From assembly GCA_001314705.1 (NCBI GenBank), contig LJSU01000024.1, forward strand, positions 124,541 to 188,540: DNA of 64,000 nt. Direction: 5' to 3'. Both the position numbers and the translations under genes were made by a program. The notes under the pieces were generated by a model. The model ran no database searches. It saw nothing but the letters and a program-made list of their open reading frames with translations, and had not been told where the DNA came from. Of the stretch, positions 39,307 to 50,258 are shown piece by piece (the first letter of the stretch is position 1; each line of letters opens with the position of its first letter). Origin of the DNA: Rhodobacteraceae bacterium HLUCCO07 (GTDB lineage Bacteria > Pseudomonadota > Alphaproteobacteria > Rhodobacterales > Rhodobacteraceae).

Positions 39307-41634
39307 TCAATGCAGTTGCCGCTGCACCGCTTCCGTCAATTCGGTGAGTGAGAACGGTTTCGGCAGGAAAACCGAGTTCGGAATGCCCGGCTGTCCTTCC
39401 GCGAAGGCATCTTCGGGATACCCCGAGACAAAGACCACGCGCACACCGGGATGCGTTTCCAGTGCCCTTCGCACCCAGCTCGGGCCATCCATGCCGGGCA
39501 TCACGACATCGGTGACGAAGACATCAATGTCGAGATCGGTTTCTTCCAGGGTGCGGAGCGCATCCTCGGCCGATTCGGCCTCGAGAACCGTGTAGCCGCG
39601 CAGGCGCAGGGCGCGCGACGCGAAGGATCGCACCGGCGCCTCATCCTCGACCAGCAGGATGACACCATCGCCCGCGGGCGCGGCCACCGGCAAGCCCCCT
39701 TCCGCGGGCTTTGCGGGCTCACGCTGCTCGTCCTCGTCATGGATCGGAAGGATCACGCTGAAGACCGTTCCTTGCCCAGGGGTGCTGTCGGCGAAGATGA
39801 ACCCGCCCGATTGCTTGATGATCCCGTAGGCGGTGGAAAGTCCAAGTCCCGTGCCCTCGCCGGTGCGCTTCGTCGTGTAGAACGGCTCGAAAATCTTTTG
39901 CAGAACATCCGGCGGCATGCCGACGCCGTCGTCATGTATCCGGATGCAGACATATTTCCCGGCCGGCACCACCGCCCGGTTGCGCGTCATCGGCTCGGCC
40001 AGGTCGAGGCCCTGCGTCTCGATCCGGATCTCTCCGCCCTCCGGCATGGCATCGCGGGCGTTCACCACGATGTTCATCAGAACCTGCTCCAACTGCCGCT
40101 TGTCCGCCCTGAGCTTGTGAACCACCGGATCATGTTCGAGCGTGAGCACCACCTTCTCACCCACGAGCCGGTTGAGCAGATGGGTCAGGTCCGAGAGCGT
40201 TTCGCGCAGGTCGAGCAACCTCGGTTGCAGGGTCTGCTTGCGTGAGAATGCAAGCAGCTGCCCCACGAGGGCGGCCGCACGGTTGGCATTCTGGTTGATC
40301 TGGACAAGGTCGCTATAGTCCGGATCGCTCTGATCGTGGCGCAGCAGCAAGAGATCGCAATGGCCTGAAATCGCGGTAAGCAGGTTGTTGAAATCATGCG
40401 CCACACCCCCGGCAAGCTGGCCGATCGCCTGCATCTTCTGGCTTTGCACGAATTTCGCTTCCAGAGTCTTGAGTTCCGTCGCATCGTTCAGGACCGCGAT
40501 CAACCCGGTGTCGCCCGGCGCGTTCACGCGCTTGAGCAGCACCTGCACAAAGACCTCCCGGTCACGCTGCGACACGCGCAGGAATTCGTTGTTCGTCACC
40601 TCGCGCCCTTCGGCGACCTCGGTCAGCCAGTCGGAGAGCGATCGGCCCAACCCTTCCAGCAATGTCGAAAGGTGCAGGCCCTCGCACGCCGCGCTCCCGA
40701 GCAGTTCGCGCGCCTGCTCGTTCATGTAAAGCACCGTCCCGTCAGCGGTCAGTTTCAAGAGCGGAACGGGAAGGGCGTCCATGTGCCGGGCGTCATCCTC
40801 ATCAGTGCGGTTTTCGGCCCGCGCCCGTGTGGGGGCTTCGGACGCGGGCACGAGATAGAGTTCCGAACGACCGACAGAACCACGGATTTCGGCGGCGATC
40901 ACGCGTCGGATGCCATCCTTGGTGCTGATCTGCTGGATCTCGCCGGACTGCACGGGCAGCGTCGTGAACAGCCGGTCAAGCGATTTCACCCGCTCTCCGA
41001 TCAGCCGCCGCGCCGCCGCGTTCATGAACAGGACCGCGTTGTTGCGCCCGACGGTCAGGGCCGGAAGGGTTGCGCCGTCACCGCCGCGCCCCTGCCCCTT
41101 CTCGGCCGTTTCCTCGATGCGCCAAAGGAACACGGCCGGCCCGACCCGGTGCGTGGCTAGCCGGACATGGCCCCGCCGTGTCACGACATCCTCTCGCGCG
41201 GCGCCCGCGGTTTCCGCCCGCTTCATGAGACGAAAGATCACCGCCGAGGGATTTGCGAAAACCTCTTCAAACACGCGGGCGAGGGTTTGCGCGCCAGCGT
41301 CGAACCGTTTCCCGGCCGCGGGATTCGCATGCGATATCTCGCCATCGGCATCGGTCACGAAACAGGGCACGGCGTCATGCTGCACGAATTCCGCCACCGC
41401 CCGTTGCGATTGCCGGTTCCGGGTCCGATACCACCAGACCATGACCGAGATCATGCCCGCCAGCACCAGCAGCGTGCCACCCGCCGCGCCCAGCGCCAGC
41501 GACAGCCCACCCTCACCCAGCGCATAGGCAGCCGCCAGGCACGAAGCGGCCAACAGGGCAAGCATGCCAAGTCGCGGCACCACCCTTTCGGCGGCGCGCA
41601 ACAGCATGTCAGGCGTGGAGTCGGTATGCGCCAA
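39307..41634 (-). CDS. cckA: Cell-cycle hybrid histidine kinase CckA
   Basis: Membrane hybrid kinase feeding the ChpT-CtrA phosphorelay. Two helices lie near the N-terminus (about 24-70), then two PAS-like segments. The kinase core has the phospho-histidine in GGVAHDFNNLLTAISGHCDLLL (about 410, a CckA hallmark), DDGVGMP and GTGLGLST. A C-terminal receiver domain has its Asp near 706 (VFVTDVVMPGMDG). The start codon is uncertain: TTG 41634 has a GAGGGGG site and is used here; TTG 41682 and ATG 41607 are in frame. A CtrA-type box lies just upstream. Confidence 0.92.
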   Translation of the reverse strand: MAHTDSTPDMLLRAAERVVPRLGMLALLAASCLAAAYALGEGGLSLALGAAGGTLLVLAGMISVMVWWYRTRNRQSQRAVAEFVQHDAVPCFVTDADGEISHANPAAGKRFDAGAQTLARVFEEVFANPSAVIFRLMKRAETAGAAREDVVTRRGHVRLATHRVGPAVFLWRIEETAEKGQGRGGDGATLPALTVGRNNAVLFMNAAARRLIGERVKSLDRLFTTLPVQSGEIQQISTKDGIRRVIAAEIRGSVGRSELYLVPASEAPTRARAENRTDEDDARHMDALPVPLLKLTADGTVLYMNEQARELLGSAACEGLHLSTLLEGLGRSLSDWLTEVAEGREVTNNEFLRVSQRDREVFVQVLLKRVNAPGDTGLIAVLNDATELKTLEAKFVQSQKMQAIGQLAGGVAHDFNNLLTAISGHCDLLLLRHDQSDPDYSDLVQINQNANRAAALVGQLLAFSRKQTLQPRLLDLRETLSDLTHLLNRLVGEKVVLTLEHDPVVHKLRADKRQLEQVLMNIVVNARDAMPEGGEIRIETQGLDLAEPMTRNRAVVPAGKYVCIRIHDDGVGMPPDVLQKIFEPFYTTKRTGEGTGLGLSTAYGIIKQSGGFIFADSTPGQGTVFSVILPIHDEDEQREPAKPAEGGLPVAAPAGDGVILLVEDEAPVRSFASRALRLRGYTVLEAESAEDALRTLEETDLDIDVFVTDVVMPGMDGPSWVRRALETHPGVRVVFVSGYPEDAFAEGQPGIPNSVFLPKPFSLTELTEAVQRQLH

Positions 41635-41686
41635 AAAAGCCCCCTCGAGCCGGTTCTGTATGGCAGCGATCTTGCACGCCAAAACC

Positions 41687-41702
41687 TTAAGCGAGCGTTA
41701 AC
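41687..41702. promoter_or_regulatory. CtrA-binding-type box upstream of cckA
   Basis: TTAA (41687-41690), 7 bases, TTAAC (41698-41702) matches the CtrA consensus TTAA-N7-TTAAC without mismatch. It lies about 53 bases before the preferred cckA start. If functional, the end product of the CckA relay feeds back on its own kinase gene. No binding data can be read from sequence. Confidence 0.6.
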
Positions 41703-41731
41703 CCTGCCCGGAAACCCGCCCTGGTTGCGGC

Positions 41732-42903
41732 CTACGTTTCCGCATACCGTTCAAGCTGCGCAACAAAAAAGCCATCGCCCCCTTCGCTCAGAGGAAACTG
41801 ATGCGAGAAGGCGACACGCCACCCAGGCCGACGCGCACAGAACTGCGCGACCCGGGCCTCGTTCTCGTCCGGCAAAAGCGAACAGGTCGCATAGACCAGC
41901 AATCCGCGCGGGGCGACCATGGGTGCGGCGGCCTCCAGGATCCGGTCCTGTGTCCTTGTCAATTCCGCGAGCCGCTCCGGCGTGAACCGCCATTTCGCGT
42001 CCGGATCACGCCGCCACGTCCCCGAACCCGAGCAGGGCACATCGCACAGCACGAGATCATAGGGCGCCCATCGGGCCAGTTCAGACGCATCAAGACACCG
42101 CACCTCGACCCCGGCCCGCGCCGCGCGCGGCGGCAGGTCGTGCATCCGCGCCGGATTGGCGTCATGGGCAAAGAAATCCGCCTCGACCCGACCGGCCAAC
42201 GCCAGTGTCTTGCCGCCGCCTCCAGCGCAGTAATCCAGTATTTTCATACCGTTATACAGTGGAATCCGCTCCATCGCGGATTGGCTGGAGAAATCCTGCA
42301 ACTCGACCATCCCGGCCAGGAATGCACGCGACCGGGCAATCGCCCGCGCCCCCGTCTCGACCCGGAGCGCCATCCCTGACGCCGCACAGGGCTGCGCCAC
42401 GATCGAATCCTCGGCCAAATGGCCGATCGCCGTGTCCCGCGTCGCCTTGCGCCCGTTGACCCGCAGGAACACCGGCGCCCGCTGGCGCAACGCCGCAAGC
42501 TGGGGCGCCAGTGCCGCGCCATAGCGCGCTTCAAGCCCCGGCAGGAGCCAGTCGGGAAGTTCCGCAAACCCGGCATCGGGCGGTGGCGGGGGCGGTTGCT
42601 GCTCCGCCGCGTTCAGCCCCGCAGGCGCATGGCGTTCACCGGTAAAGAACGCCTCCGGCGCCTCACCCCGCGACCGGATCAGCCCCAGCATCAGCGCGCG
42701 CCCGGTCTCCCCGCCGCCCAGATGGGCGCAAAGCCGCTTCTGGCGCAACGCGTCATAGACATGATCACGCACCGCCGCGCGGTCCTTTGACCCGGCATAG
42801 CGCGCCCCGCGCGCCCAAGCGGTCAGCGCCTTTTCCGCGGGCGCACCGGCAAGGACGCGGTCAAGACAATCCGCCGCCGCCTGCACCCGCGCATCAGGCC
42901 GCA

Positions 42904-42904
<1 letters not shown>
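41732..42904 (-). CDS. RsmB/NOP2-family RNA (cytosine-5) methyltransferase
   Basis: A 390-residue SAM-dependent methyltransferase. The SAM site is in LDYCAGGGGKTLALAG. The catalytic cysteines are in DVPCSGSGTWRRDP (near 290) and LVYATCSLLPDEN (near 331), the two-cysteine mechanism of m5C enzymes. An N-terminal NusB-like helical domain is present (VQAAADCLDRVLAG). Probably modifies 16S rRNA. Its ATG shares one base with the guaB stop (TGATG). Confidence 0.9.
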
Positions 42905-45443
<2,539 letters not shown>

Positions 45444-45449
45444 CCCGCC

Positions 45450-45473
45450 CTTCATCTTGCTCCAAATACTCCC
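45450..45473. repeat. Short dispersed intergenic element, copy 1
   Basis: CTTCATCTTGC-T-CCAAATACTCC matches the copy at 52642-52665 except for one base over 23. It starts 6 bases after the stop of the agmatinase-family gene. A GGAAAATGCC-like block lies about 40 bases downstream of both copies. Confidence 0.7.
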
Positions 45474-45517
45474 GCCGGAGGCATCCCCCCTTGCCCCGGC
45501 GCCCGGGGGGCGGAAAA

Positions 45518-45585
45518 TGCCGCTCCCGGAAAAGATTATGCCGCTCCGCATCTTTTCCCCGGCGGCAAAGCCCCTATTGTCGGGG
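45518..45585 (+). other. Structured leader or terminator region before the ferredoxin-ASKHA gene
   Basis: A long imperfect hairpin spans 45518-45567: outer arms TGCCGC/GCGGCA and inner perfect arms GGAAAAGAT (45528-45536) / ATCTTTTCC (45550-45558). A second hairpin CCCC-N6-CGGGG follows at 45571-45585, 22 bases before the ATG. It could end the upstream message or act as a 5' leader. No known riboswitch class is recognised. Confidence 0.5.
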
Positions 45586-45607
45586 CAACGGCACAAAAGG
45601 CAGCGTC

Positions 45608-47635
45608 ATGAGCAACGACCCCCTTGTCATCTTCACCCCCTCGGGCAAACGCGGCCGCTTTCCCGCGGGTACCCCGGTCCTGACCGCCGCGCGGCAACTG
45701 GGCGTCGATCTCGACTCGGTCTGCGGCGGGCGGGGGATCTGTTCGAAATGCCAGGTGACACCGTCCTACGGCGAATTCTCCAAGCACGGGGTCACCGTGG
45801 CGCCCGACGCGCTTTCCGAATGGAACGCGGTCGAGGAACGCTATGACCGCAAACGCGGGCTCGCCAAGGGCCGCCGCCTCGGCTGCCAGGCGACGATCCA
45901 GCACGACGTGGTGATCGACGTGCCACCCGAGTCGCAGGTTCACAAGCAGGTCGTGCGCAAACGCGCCGAGGCCCGCGACATCGTGATGAACCCCGCAGTG
46001 CGGCTCTATTATGTCGAGGTCGAGGAGCCCGACATGCACGAGCCTTCGGGGGATCTCGAACGCCTGATTGCGGCACTTGAAAATCAATGGGATATCAAAG
46101 GCGTCGAGGCCGATCTTCACGTCCTGCCTTACCTTCAGCCCGTCCTGCGCAAGGGCGGCTGGGGCGTCACCGTCGCGCTCCACCGGGGCATGGGCGCACC
46201 GCGCATCATGCATCTGTGGCCCGGGCTCTACGAGGGCGCGCTCTATGGCCTTGCCGTCGATCTGGGGTCGACCACCATCGCCGCCCACCTGTGCGACCTG
46301 CGCACCGGCGAGGTGGTGGCTTCCTCCGGACTGATGAACCCGCAGATCCGCTTTGGCGAAGACCTGATGAGCCGGGTGTCCTATTCGATGATGAATCCCG
46401 GCGGCGCGGCCGAGATGACCCGCGCGGTGCGCGAGGGCATGAACACGCTCTTCGAACAGATCGCGACCGAGGCCGGCATCGACCGCGCCCTGATCATGGA
46501 CTCGGTCTTCGTGATGAACCCGGTCATGCATCACCTCTTTCTGGGCATCGACGCCTATGAACTGGGCCAGGCACCCTTCGCGCTGGCCACCTCGAACGCG
46601 CTCCACCTGCGCGCCGCCGATCTGGATCTCGAGCTTCACCCGGCGGCCCGCACCTATATCCTGCCCTGCATCGCGGGCCATGTCGGCGCCGATGCTGCCG
46701 CCGTCACCCTCTCCGAGGCGCCCGACAAGTCCGAGGATCTGGTGCTTGTCGTCGATGTCGGCACCAATGCCGAGATCCAGCTTGGCAACAAGAACCGGCT
46801 GCTGGCCTGTTCCTCGCCTACCGGCCCCGCCTTCGAGGGCGCCCAGATCAGCGCCGGACAGCGCGCCGCCCCCGGTGCGATCGAGCGGGTCGAGATCGAC
46901 CCCGCCACGAAAGAGCCGCGCTTTCGCGTGATCGGCTGCGATCTGTGGTCCGATGACCCCGGCTTTTCCGAAGCCATCGCCGCCACCGGCATCACCGGCA
47001 TCTGCGGCTCGGGCATCATCGAGGCGATTGCCGAGATGCGCATGGCCGGCATCGTGGACGCCTCAGGCCTGATCGGATCCGCCGAACAGGTGGGCACCCA
47101 ACGATGCATCGCCGACGGGCGCACCCATTCCTATGTGCTCTGGCACGGCACCGAGGACAGCCCCCGCATCACCGTCACCAACCCCGACATCCGCGCCATC
47201 CAGATGGCCAAGGCCGCGCTCTATTCCGGCGCGCGGCTGCTGATGGACAAGCTCGGCGTCGATACCGTGGATCGCGTCGTGCTGGCCGGGGCCTTCGGAG
47301 CGCATATCTCGCCCAAGCACGCCATGGTTCTGGGCATGATCCCCGATTGCGCGCTCGACAAGGTGACATCGGCAGGCAACGCCGCGGGCACAGGCGCGCG
47401 CATCGCGCTCCTCAACAGCGATACCCGCGCCGAGATCGAGGAAACGGTGCGCAATATCGAGAAGATCGAAACCGCCATCGAACCGCGCTTCCAGGAGCAT
47501 TTCGTGAACGCCTCGGCCCTGCCCAATTCGGTCGAACCCTTCCCCATCCTGAACTCGGTCGTGCCCCTGCCCGATGTCAGCTTCAACACCGGCGGCGAAG
47601 ACAGCGGCGGGCGCAGGCGACGGCGGCGCGGTTGA
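45608..47635 (+). CDS. Ferredoxin-ASKHA protein, corrinoid-protein reductive activator type (RACo/RamA-like, DUF4445)
   Basis: A 675-residue cytoplasmic protein. A plant-type [2Fe-2S] domain has Cys39, Cys45, Cys48 (CGGRGICSKC) and Cys93 (LGCQATI). A middle linker domain leads to an ASKHA ATPase-like domain with YGLAVDLGSTTIAAHL near 219 and VVDVGTNAEIQLG near 380. An Arg-rich tail ends it. In known systems such proteins reduce Co(II) corrinoid to Co(I) at the cost of ATP. No corrinoid protein or B12-dependent methyltransferase lies in the window, so its partner is unknown. Confidence 0.85.
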   Translation: MSNDPLVIFTPSGKRGRFPAGTPVLTAARQLGVDLDSVCGGRGICSKCQVTPSYGEFSKHGVTVAPDALSEWNAVEERYDRKRGLAKGRRLGCQATIQHDVVIDVPPESQVHKQVVRKRAEARDIVMNPAVRLYYVEVEEPDMHEPSGDLERLIAALENQWDIKGVEADLHVLPYLQPVLRKGGWGVTVALHRGMGAPRIMHLWPGLYEGALYGLAVDLGSTTIAAHLCDLRTGEVVASSGLMNPQIRFGEDLMSRVSYSMMNPGGAAEMTRAVREGMNTLFEQIATEAGIDRALIMDSVFVMNPVMHHLFLGIDAYELGQAPFALATSNALHLRAADLDLELHPAARTYILPCIAGHVGADAAAVTLSEAPDKSEDLVLVVDVGTNAEIQLGNKNRLLACSSPTGPAFEGAQISAGQRAAPGAIERVEIDPATKEPRFRVIGCDLWSDDPGFSEAIAATGITGICGSGIIEAIAEMRMAGIVDASGLIGSAEQVGTQRCIADGRTHSYVLWHGTEDSPRITVTNPDIRAIQMAKAALYSGARLLMDKLGVDTVDRVVLAGAFGAHISPKHAMVLGMIPDCALDKVTSAGNAAGTGARIALLNSDTRAEIEETVRNIEKIETAIEPRFQEHFVNASALPNSVEPFPILNSVVPLPDVSFNTGGEDSGGRRRRRRG

Positions 47636-47725
47636 TCCGTCGCGCCCCGCGGGTCACGCATTGCCCCCGCCTCGATTGCAGCGCATCATGGCATGGTTCC
47701 AAATTCACCCGAAAGAGGCAGCCCC

Positions 47726-48130
47726 ATGAACATACACCGCGCAGGATCGCGTCCATCGGAGTACCCGAACCAGGATTATTTCACCGGCACCGTCCGCTTC
47801 GACCCGGTGATCTCGGCCCCCTCGCCCGCGCGCGTGGCCGCTCTCACCGTCACGTTCGAGCCGGGCGCGCGCACCGCCTGGCACACCCATCCCTTCGGCC
47901 AGACCCTGATCGTCACCGCCGGCAAGGGCCGGATCGGTACAAGGGGCGGCGCGGTCCGCGAGATCTTTCCCGGTGACGTCATCTGGTTCGAGCCGGGCGA
48001 AGAGCATTGGCACGGCGCCGCGCCCGATTGCGCCATGACCCATATCGCGATCCAGGAAAGGGACGGCGACAGCGCCGCGGACTGGCTCGAAAAAGTCACC
48101 GATGCCGATTACGGCGCCGATCCCGCCTGA
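47726..48130 (+). CDS. Small cupin-domain protein
   Basis: A 134-residue single cupin. Metal-ligand motifs are WHTHPFGQTLIVTAGKG (about 52-68) and the second-motif EHWHGAAPD (about 95). It resembles the carboxymuconolactone-decarboxylase-linked cupins and mandelonitrile-lyase-like cupins, whose substrates vary. The start at 47726 follows AGAGGCAG. It lies 90 bases after the ferredoxin-ASKHA gene on the same strand. Confidence 0.85.
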   Translation: MNIHRAGSRPSEYPNQDYFTGTVRFDPVISAPSPARVAALTVTFEPGARTAWHTHPFGQTLIVTAGKGRIGTRGGAVREIFPGDVIWFEPGEEHWHGAAPDCAMTHIAIQERDGDSAADWLEKVTDADYGADPA

Positions 48131-48153
48131 TGCCCCACGGCCCGAATGCGCGC

Positions 48154-48294
48154 TCAGCTGTTGGAACTCCAGAAGCAGCGATCGAAATCGACATGGCGGA
48201 TCATGTCCCCGGCCTGCCCCGCCGGCACGAGGCGCGAGCACCCCTCAAGCGCGTCCCACGCCTCGGCGCCGAACCCGGCCAGATAGGCCATCAT
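48154..48294 (-). pseudogene. 3' remnant of an unidentified gene
   Basis: The minus-strand frame ending at 48154 reads MMAYLAGFGAEAWDALEG and on to FDRCFWSSNS, about 46 codons. Strong G/C third positions and a natural stop look like the C-terminus of a real protein. Beyond about 48300 the frame becomes the antisense of the cytochrome P460 remnant. No start with a ribosome site is present. I do not recognise the family. Confidence 0.45.
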
Positions 48295-48300
48295 GCCGCG

Positions 48301-48513
48301 CACACGGTCATGTTTCGCCGCGAGGCCGGGTACGACCCGGACAATGCCGACTGGTTCTGGGTCAAGTACCTGCCCGATGGCTCGCTCGACAAGAATCCCT
48401 CGGGCACGCCCCTTGCCGGGCGTGTCGGCAAGGGGATGGACGAAGGCTGCATCGCCTGTCATGCCGGCGTCGAAGACTACGTCTTCACCTCGGATCATCT
48501 CGGCGAAAAGTGA
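48301..48513 (+). pseudogene. 3' remnant of a cytochrome P460-family gene
   Basis: About 70 codons match the C-terminal part of cytochrome P460 proteins: TVMFRREAGYDPDN, WFWVKYLPDGSLDKNPSG, LAGRVGKGMDEGCIACHAG with the c-type haem motif CIACH, and DYVFTSDHLGEK. The upstream two thirds, including signal peptide, are missing; upstream codons do not resemble the family in any frame. The remnant abuts the oppositely directed fragment at 48154-48294. Confidence 0.7.
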
Positions 48514-48699
48514 CAAGGCGCGGGATCTTCTGACCGCGGCCAGTCCTGCCCAGCCACCCGCGCCGGGCCTGCGAAAACGCAGCCCGGGCCGTCCAGGGCA
48601 AGATCATCGGTCATCGCGCCCCGGGCCATTGACGCCACGGCCCGATCTCGTGCAAGCCCACGACAGGCCGAACACAGGCCGACCAACAGATGGCGACGC

Positions 48700-49389
48700 A
48701 TGAAATCCTTGACCGGCACAGGCCCCGAGACGGGCACGCCCTCCCTCCCCGCCTGCCCGGTCTGCAAAGCTGCGGCCCTGCCGTTTCAGGTCATTGCGGG
48801 GCTACGCTATCTTCGCTGCCCCGACTGTCAGGCGCGCTTCCTCGCCCCCGACCATCACCCCACGCTCGAGGCCGAGCGCGCGCATTACCTCACCCACGAG
48901 AACCACCCGGACGATCCCGGCTATCGCCGCTTCATGGGCAAACTGGCCGCGCCCCTGCTGGCCCGGCTGCCCGCCAGGTCGCGCGGGCTCGATTATGGCT
49001 GCGGGCCCGGCCCGGCGCTCGCCGCCATGCTGCGCGAGGCCGGGCACGAGGTGGCGCTTTACGATCCGTTCTTTGCCCCCGATCCCGCGCCACTGAGCGA
49101 CACCCATGATTTCGTGACCTGCACCGAGACGGCCGAGCATTTCCACCACCCGGCAGAAGAGTTCAGCCGCCTGCGCGCGCTCGTGCGCCCGGGCGGGTGG
49201 CTGGCCATCATGACCTGTTTTCAGACCGATGACGACCGCTTTGCCAACTGGCGCTACCGCATGGACCCCACCCATGTCGTGTTCTATCGCGAAGCGACCT
49301 TCCGCCACCTTGCCCAAAGCTGGGGCTGGTCCTGCGATGTGCCGGTCAAGGACGTGGTGCTGATGCAACGGCCCGGGGGGCGCCCATGA
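48700..49389 (+). CDS. SAM-dependent methyltransferase with N-terminal zinc ribbon
   Basis: A 229-residue class I methyltransferase. CPVC and CPDC pairs (about 19-45) form a small zinc ribbon; SAM motif I is GLDYGCGPGPAL near 97, followed by FVTCTETAEHFHHPAEEF and RPGGWLAIMT. The pattern recalls methyltransferases acting on sugars or small molecules. The stop overlaps the start of the Hen1-type gene as ATGA (49386-49389), so the two products are made together. Confidence 0.82.
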   Translation: MKSLTGTGPETGTPSLPACPVCKAAALPFQVIAGLRYLRCPDCQARFLAPDHHPTLEAERAHYLTHENHPDDPGYRRFMGKLAAPLLARLPARSRGLDYGCGPGPALAAMLREAGHEVALYDPFFAPDPAPLSDTHDFVTCTETAEHFHHPAEEFSRLRALVRPGGWLAIMTCFQTDDDRFANWRYRMDPTHVVFYREATFRHLAQSWGWSCDVPVKDVVLMQRPGGRP

Positions 49390-49994
49390 CCACATGGAAC
49401 CACGAGGAACGGCTGCGCGCCGTGCAAGAGGCCGTCGCGCGGCTCGCGCCCGCGCGCATCGCCGATCTGGGCTGCGGCGACGGCGATCTCTTCCTGCGCA
49501 TCGCCGCCACGCCGTTCGAGGCGCTCATCGGCCTCGACATCTGCCATGCGTCGCTCGATCGCCTGCGCGAGAGGCTCGCCAAAGTGACCGTCACCGCCGC
49601 GCGGATCGAGCTGCGCCACGCCTCGATGACCGACCCGCATCCCGATCTTGCCGGCATCGACTGCGCGGTCCTGGTCGAGACCATCGAACATATCGACCCC
49701 GACCGGCTCTCCCGCCTCGAACGGGCGCTGTTTCACGCCATGCGCCCCCGGGCCGTCGTCGTCACCACCCCCAATGCCGAGTTCAACCCCCTGCTCGGTG
49801 TGCCCGCGCATCGCTTCCGCCACCCCGATCACCGTTTCGAATGGACCCGCGCGCGGTTCCGCCAATGGTGTCGACGCGCGGCGCAATCGGCGGGCTATGA
49901 CGTGGATTTTCACGACATCGCCGGCGCCCATCCCCGGCTTGGCGGTGCCAGCCAGATGGCCGTGTTCAGAATCCGCGACCGGAATGATACCTGA
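49386..49994 (+). CDS. hen1: Stand-alone bacterial Hen1-type RNA 3'-terminal 2'-O-methyltransferase
   Basis: A 202-residue protein equivalent to the methyltransferase half of bacterial Hen1. SAM motif ADLGCGDGDL lies at 26-35. The metal ligands of Hen1 are recognisable: E98, E101 and H102 in VETIEH, and a histidine in FRHPDHRFEWTR (H146 or H149), with TPNAEFN at 128-134. Known bacterial Hen1 adds 2'-O-methyl to RNA 3' ends during repair with Pnkp. Pnkp and the Hen1 N-terminal domain are absent here. Coupling to another methyltransferase gene is unusual. Confidence 0.8.
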   Translation: MTTWNHEERLRAVQEAVARLAPARIADLGCGDGDLFLRIAATPFEALIGLDICHASLDRLRERLAKVTVTAARIELRHASMTDPHPDLAGIDCAVLVETIEHIDPDRLSRLERALFHAMRPRAVVVTTPNAEFNPLLGVPAHRFRHPDHRFEWTRARFRQWCRRAAQSAGYDVDFHDIAGAHPRLGGASQMAVFRIRDRNDT

Positions 49995-50258
49995 CCGGCT
50001 TGCGCGACGAACCACCAGACCCGAAGCAAGAAACATGAGCACCGCCAGGGCCGAATAGGAAACCCGTCTCTCCGACGGCCTGGCGCGGATCGCCTGCACC
50101 CGTGCGATGCACAGGCCCGGCGCGATTTGCGTGGGCACGCCCGCGCCCTTCCTGCCCGGCTTGGCAACGCTTGCGGCCTGATCCCCATCGCGCATCCGGC
50201 CACGGCGCGCACCAGAATACGCTGGCAATCCCGCCCCCTGTTGCGCGATAACCGTCCC

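Noticed and set aside
48495-48767. 90-codon minus-strand frame before the zinc-ribbon methyltransferase
   Set aside because: No ribosome site, no recognised family, and it overlaps the start of a well-supported gene.
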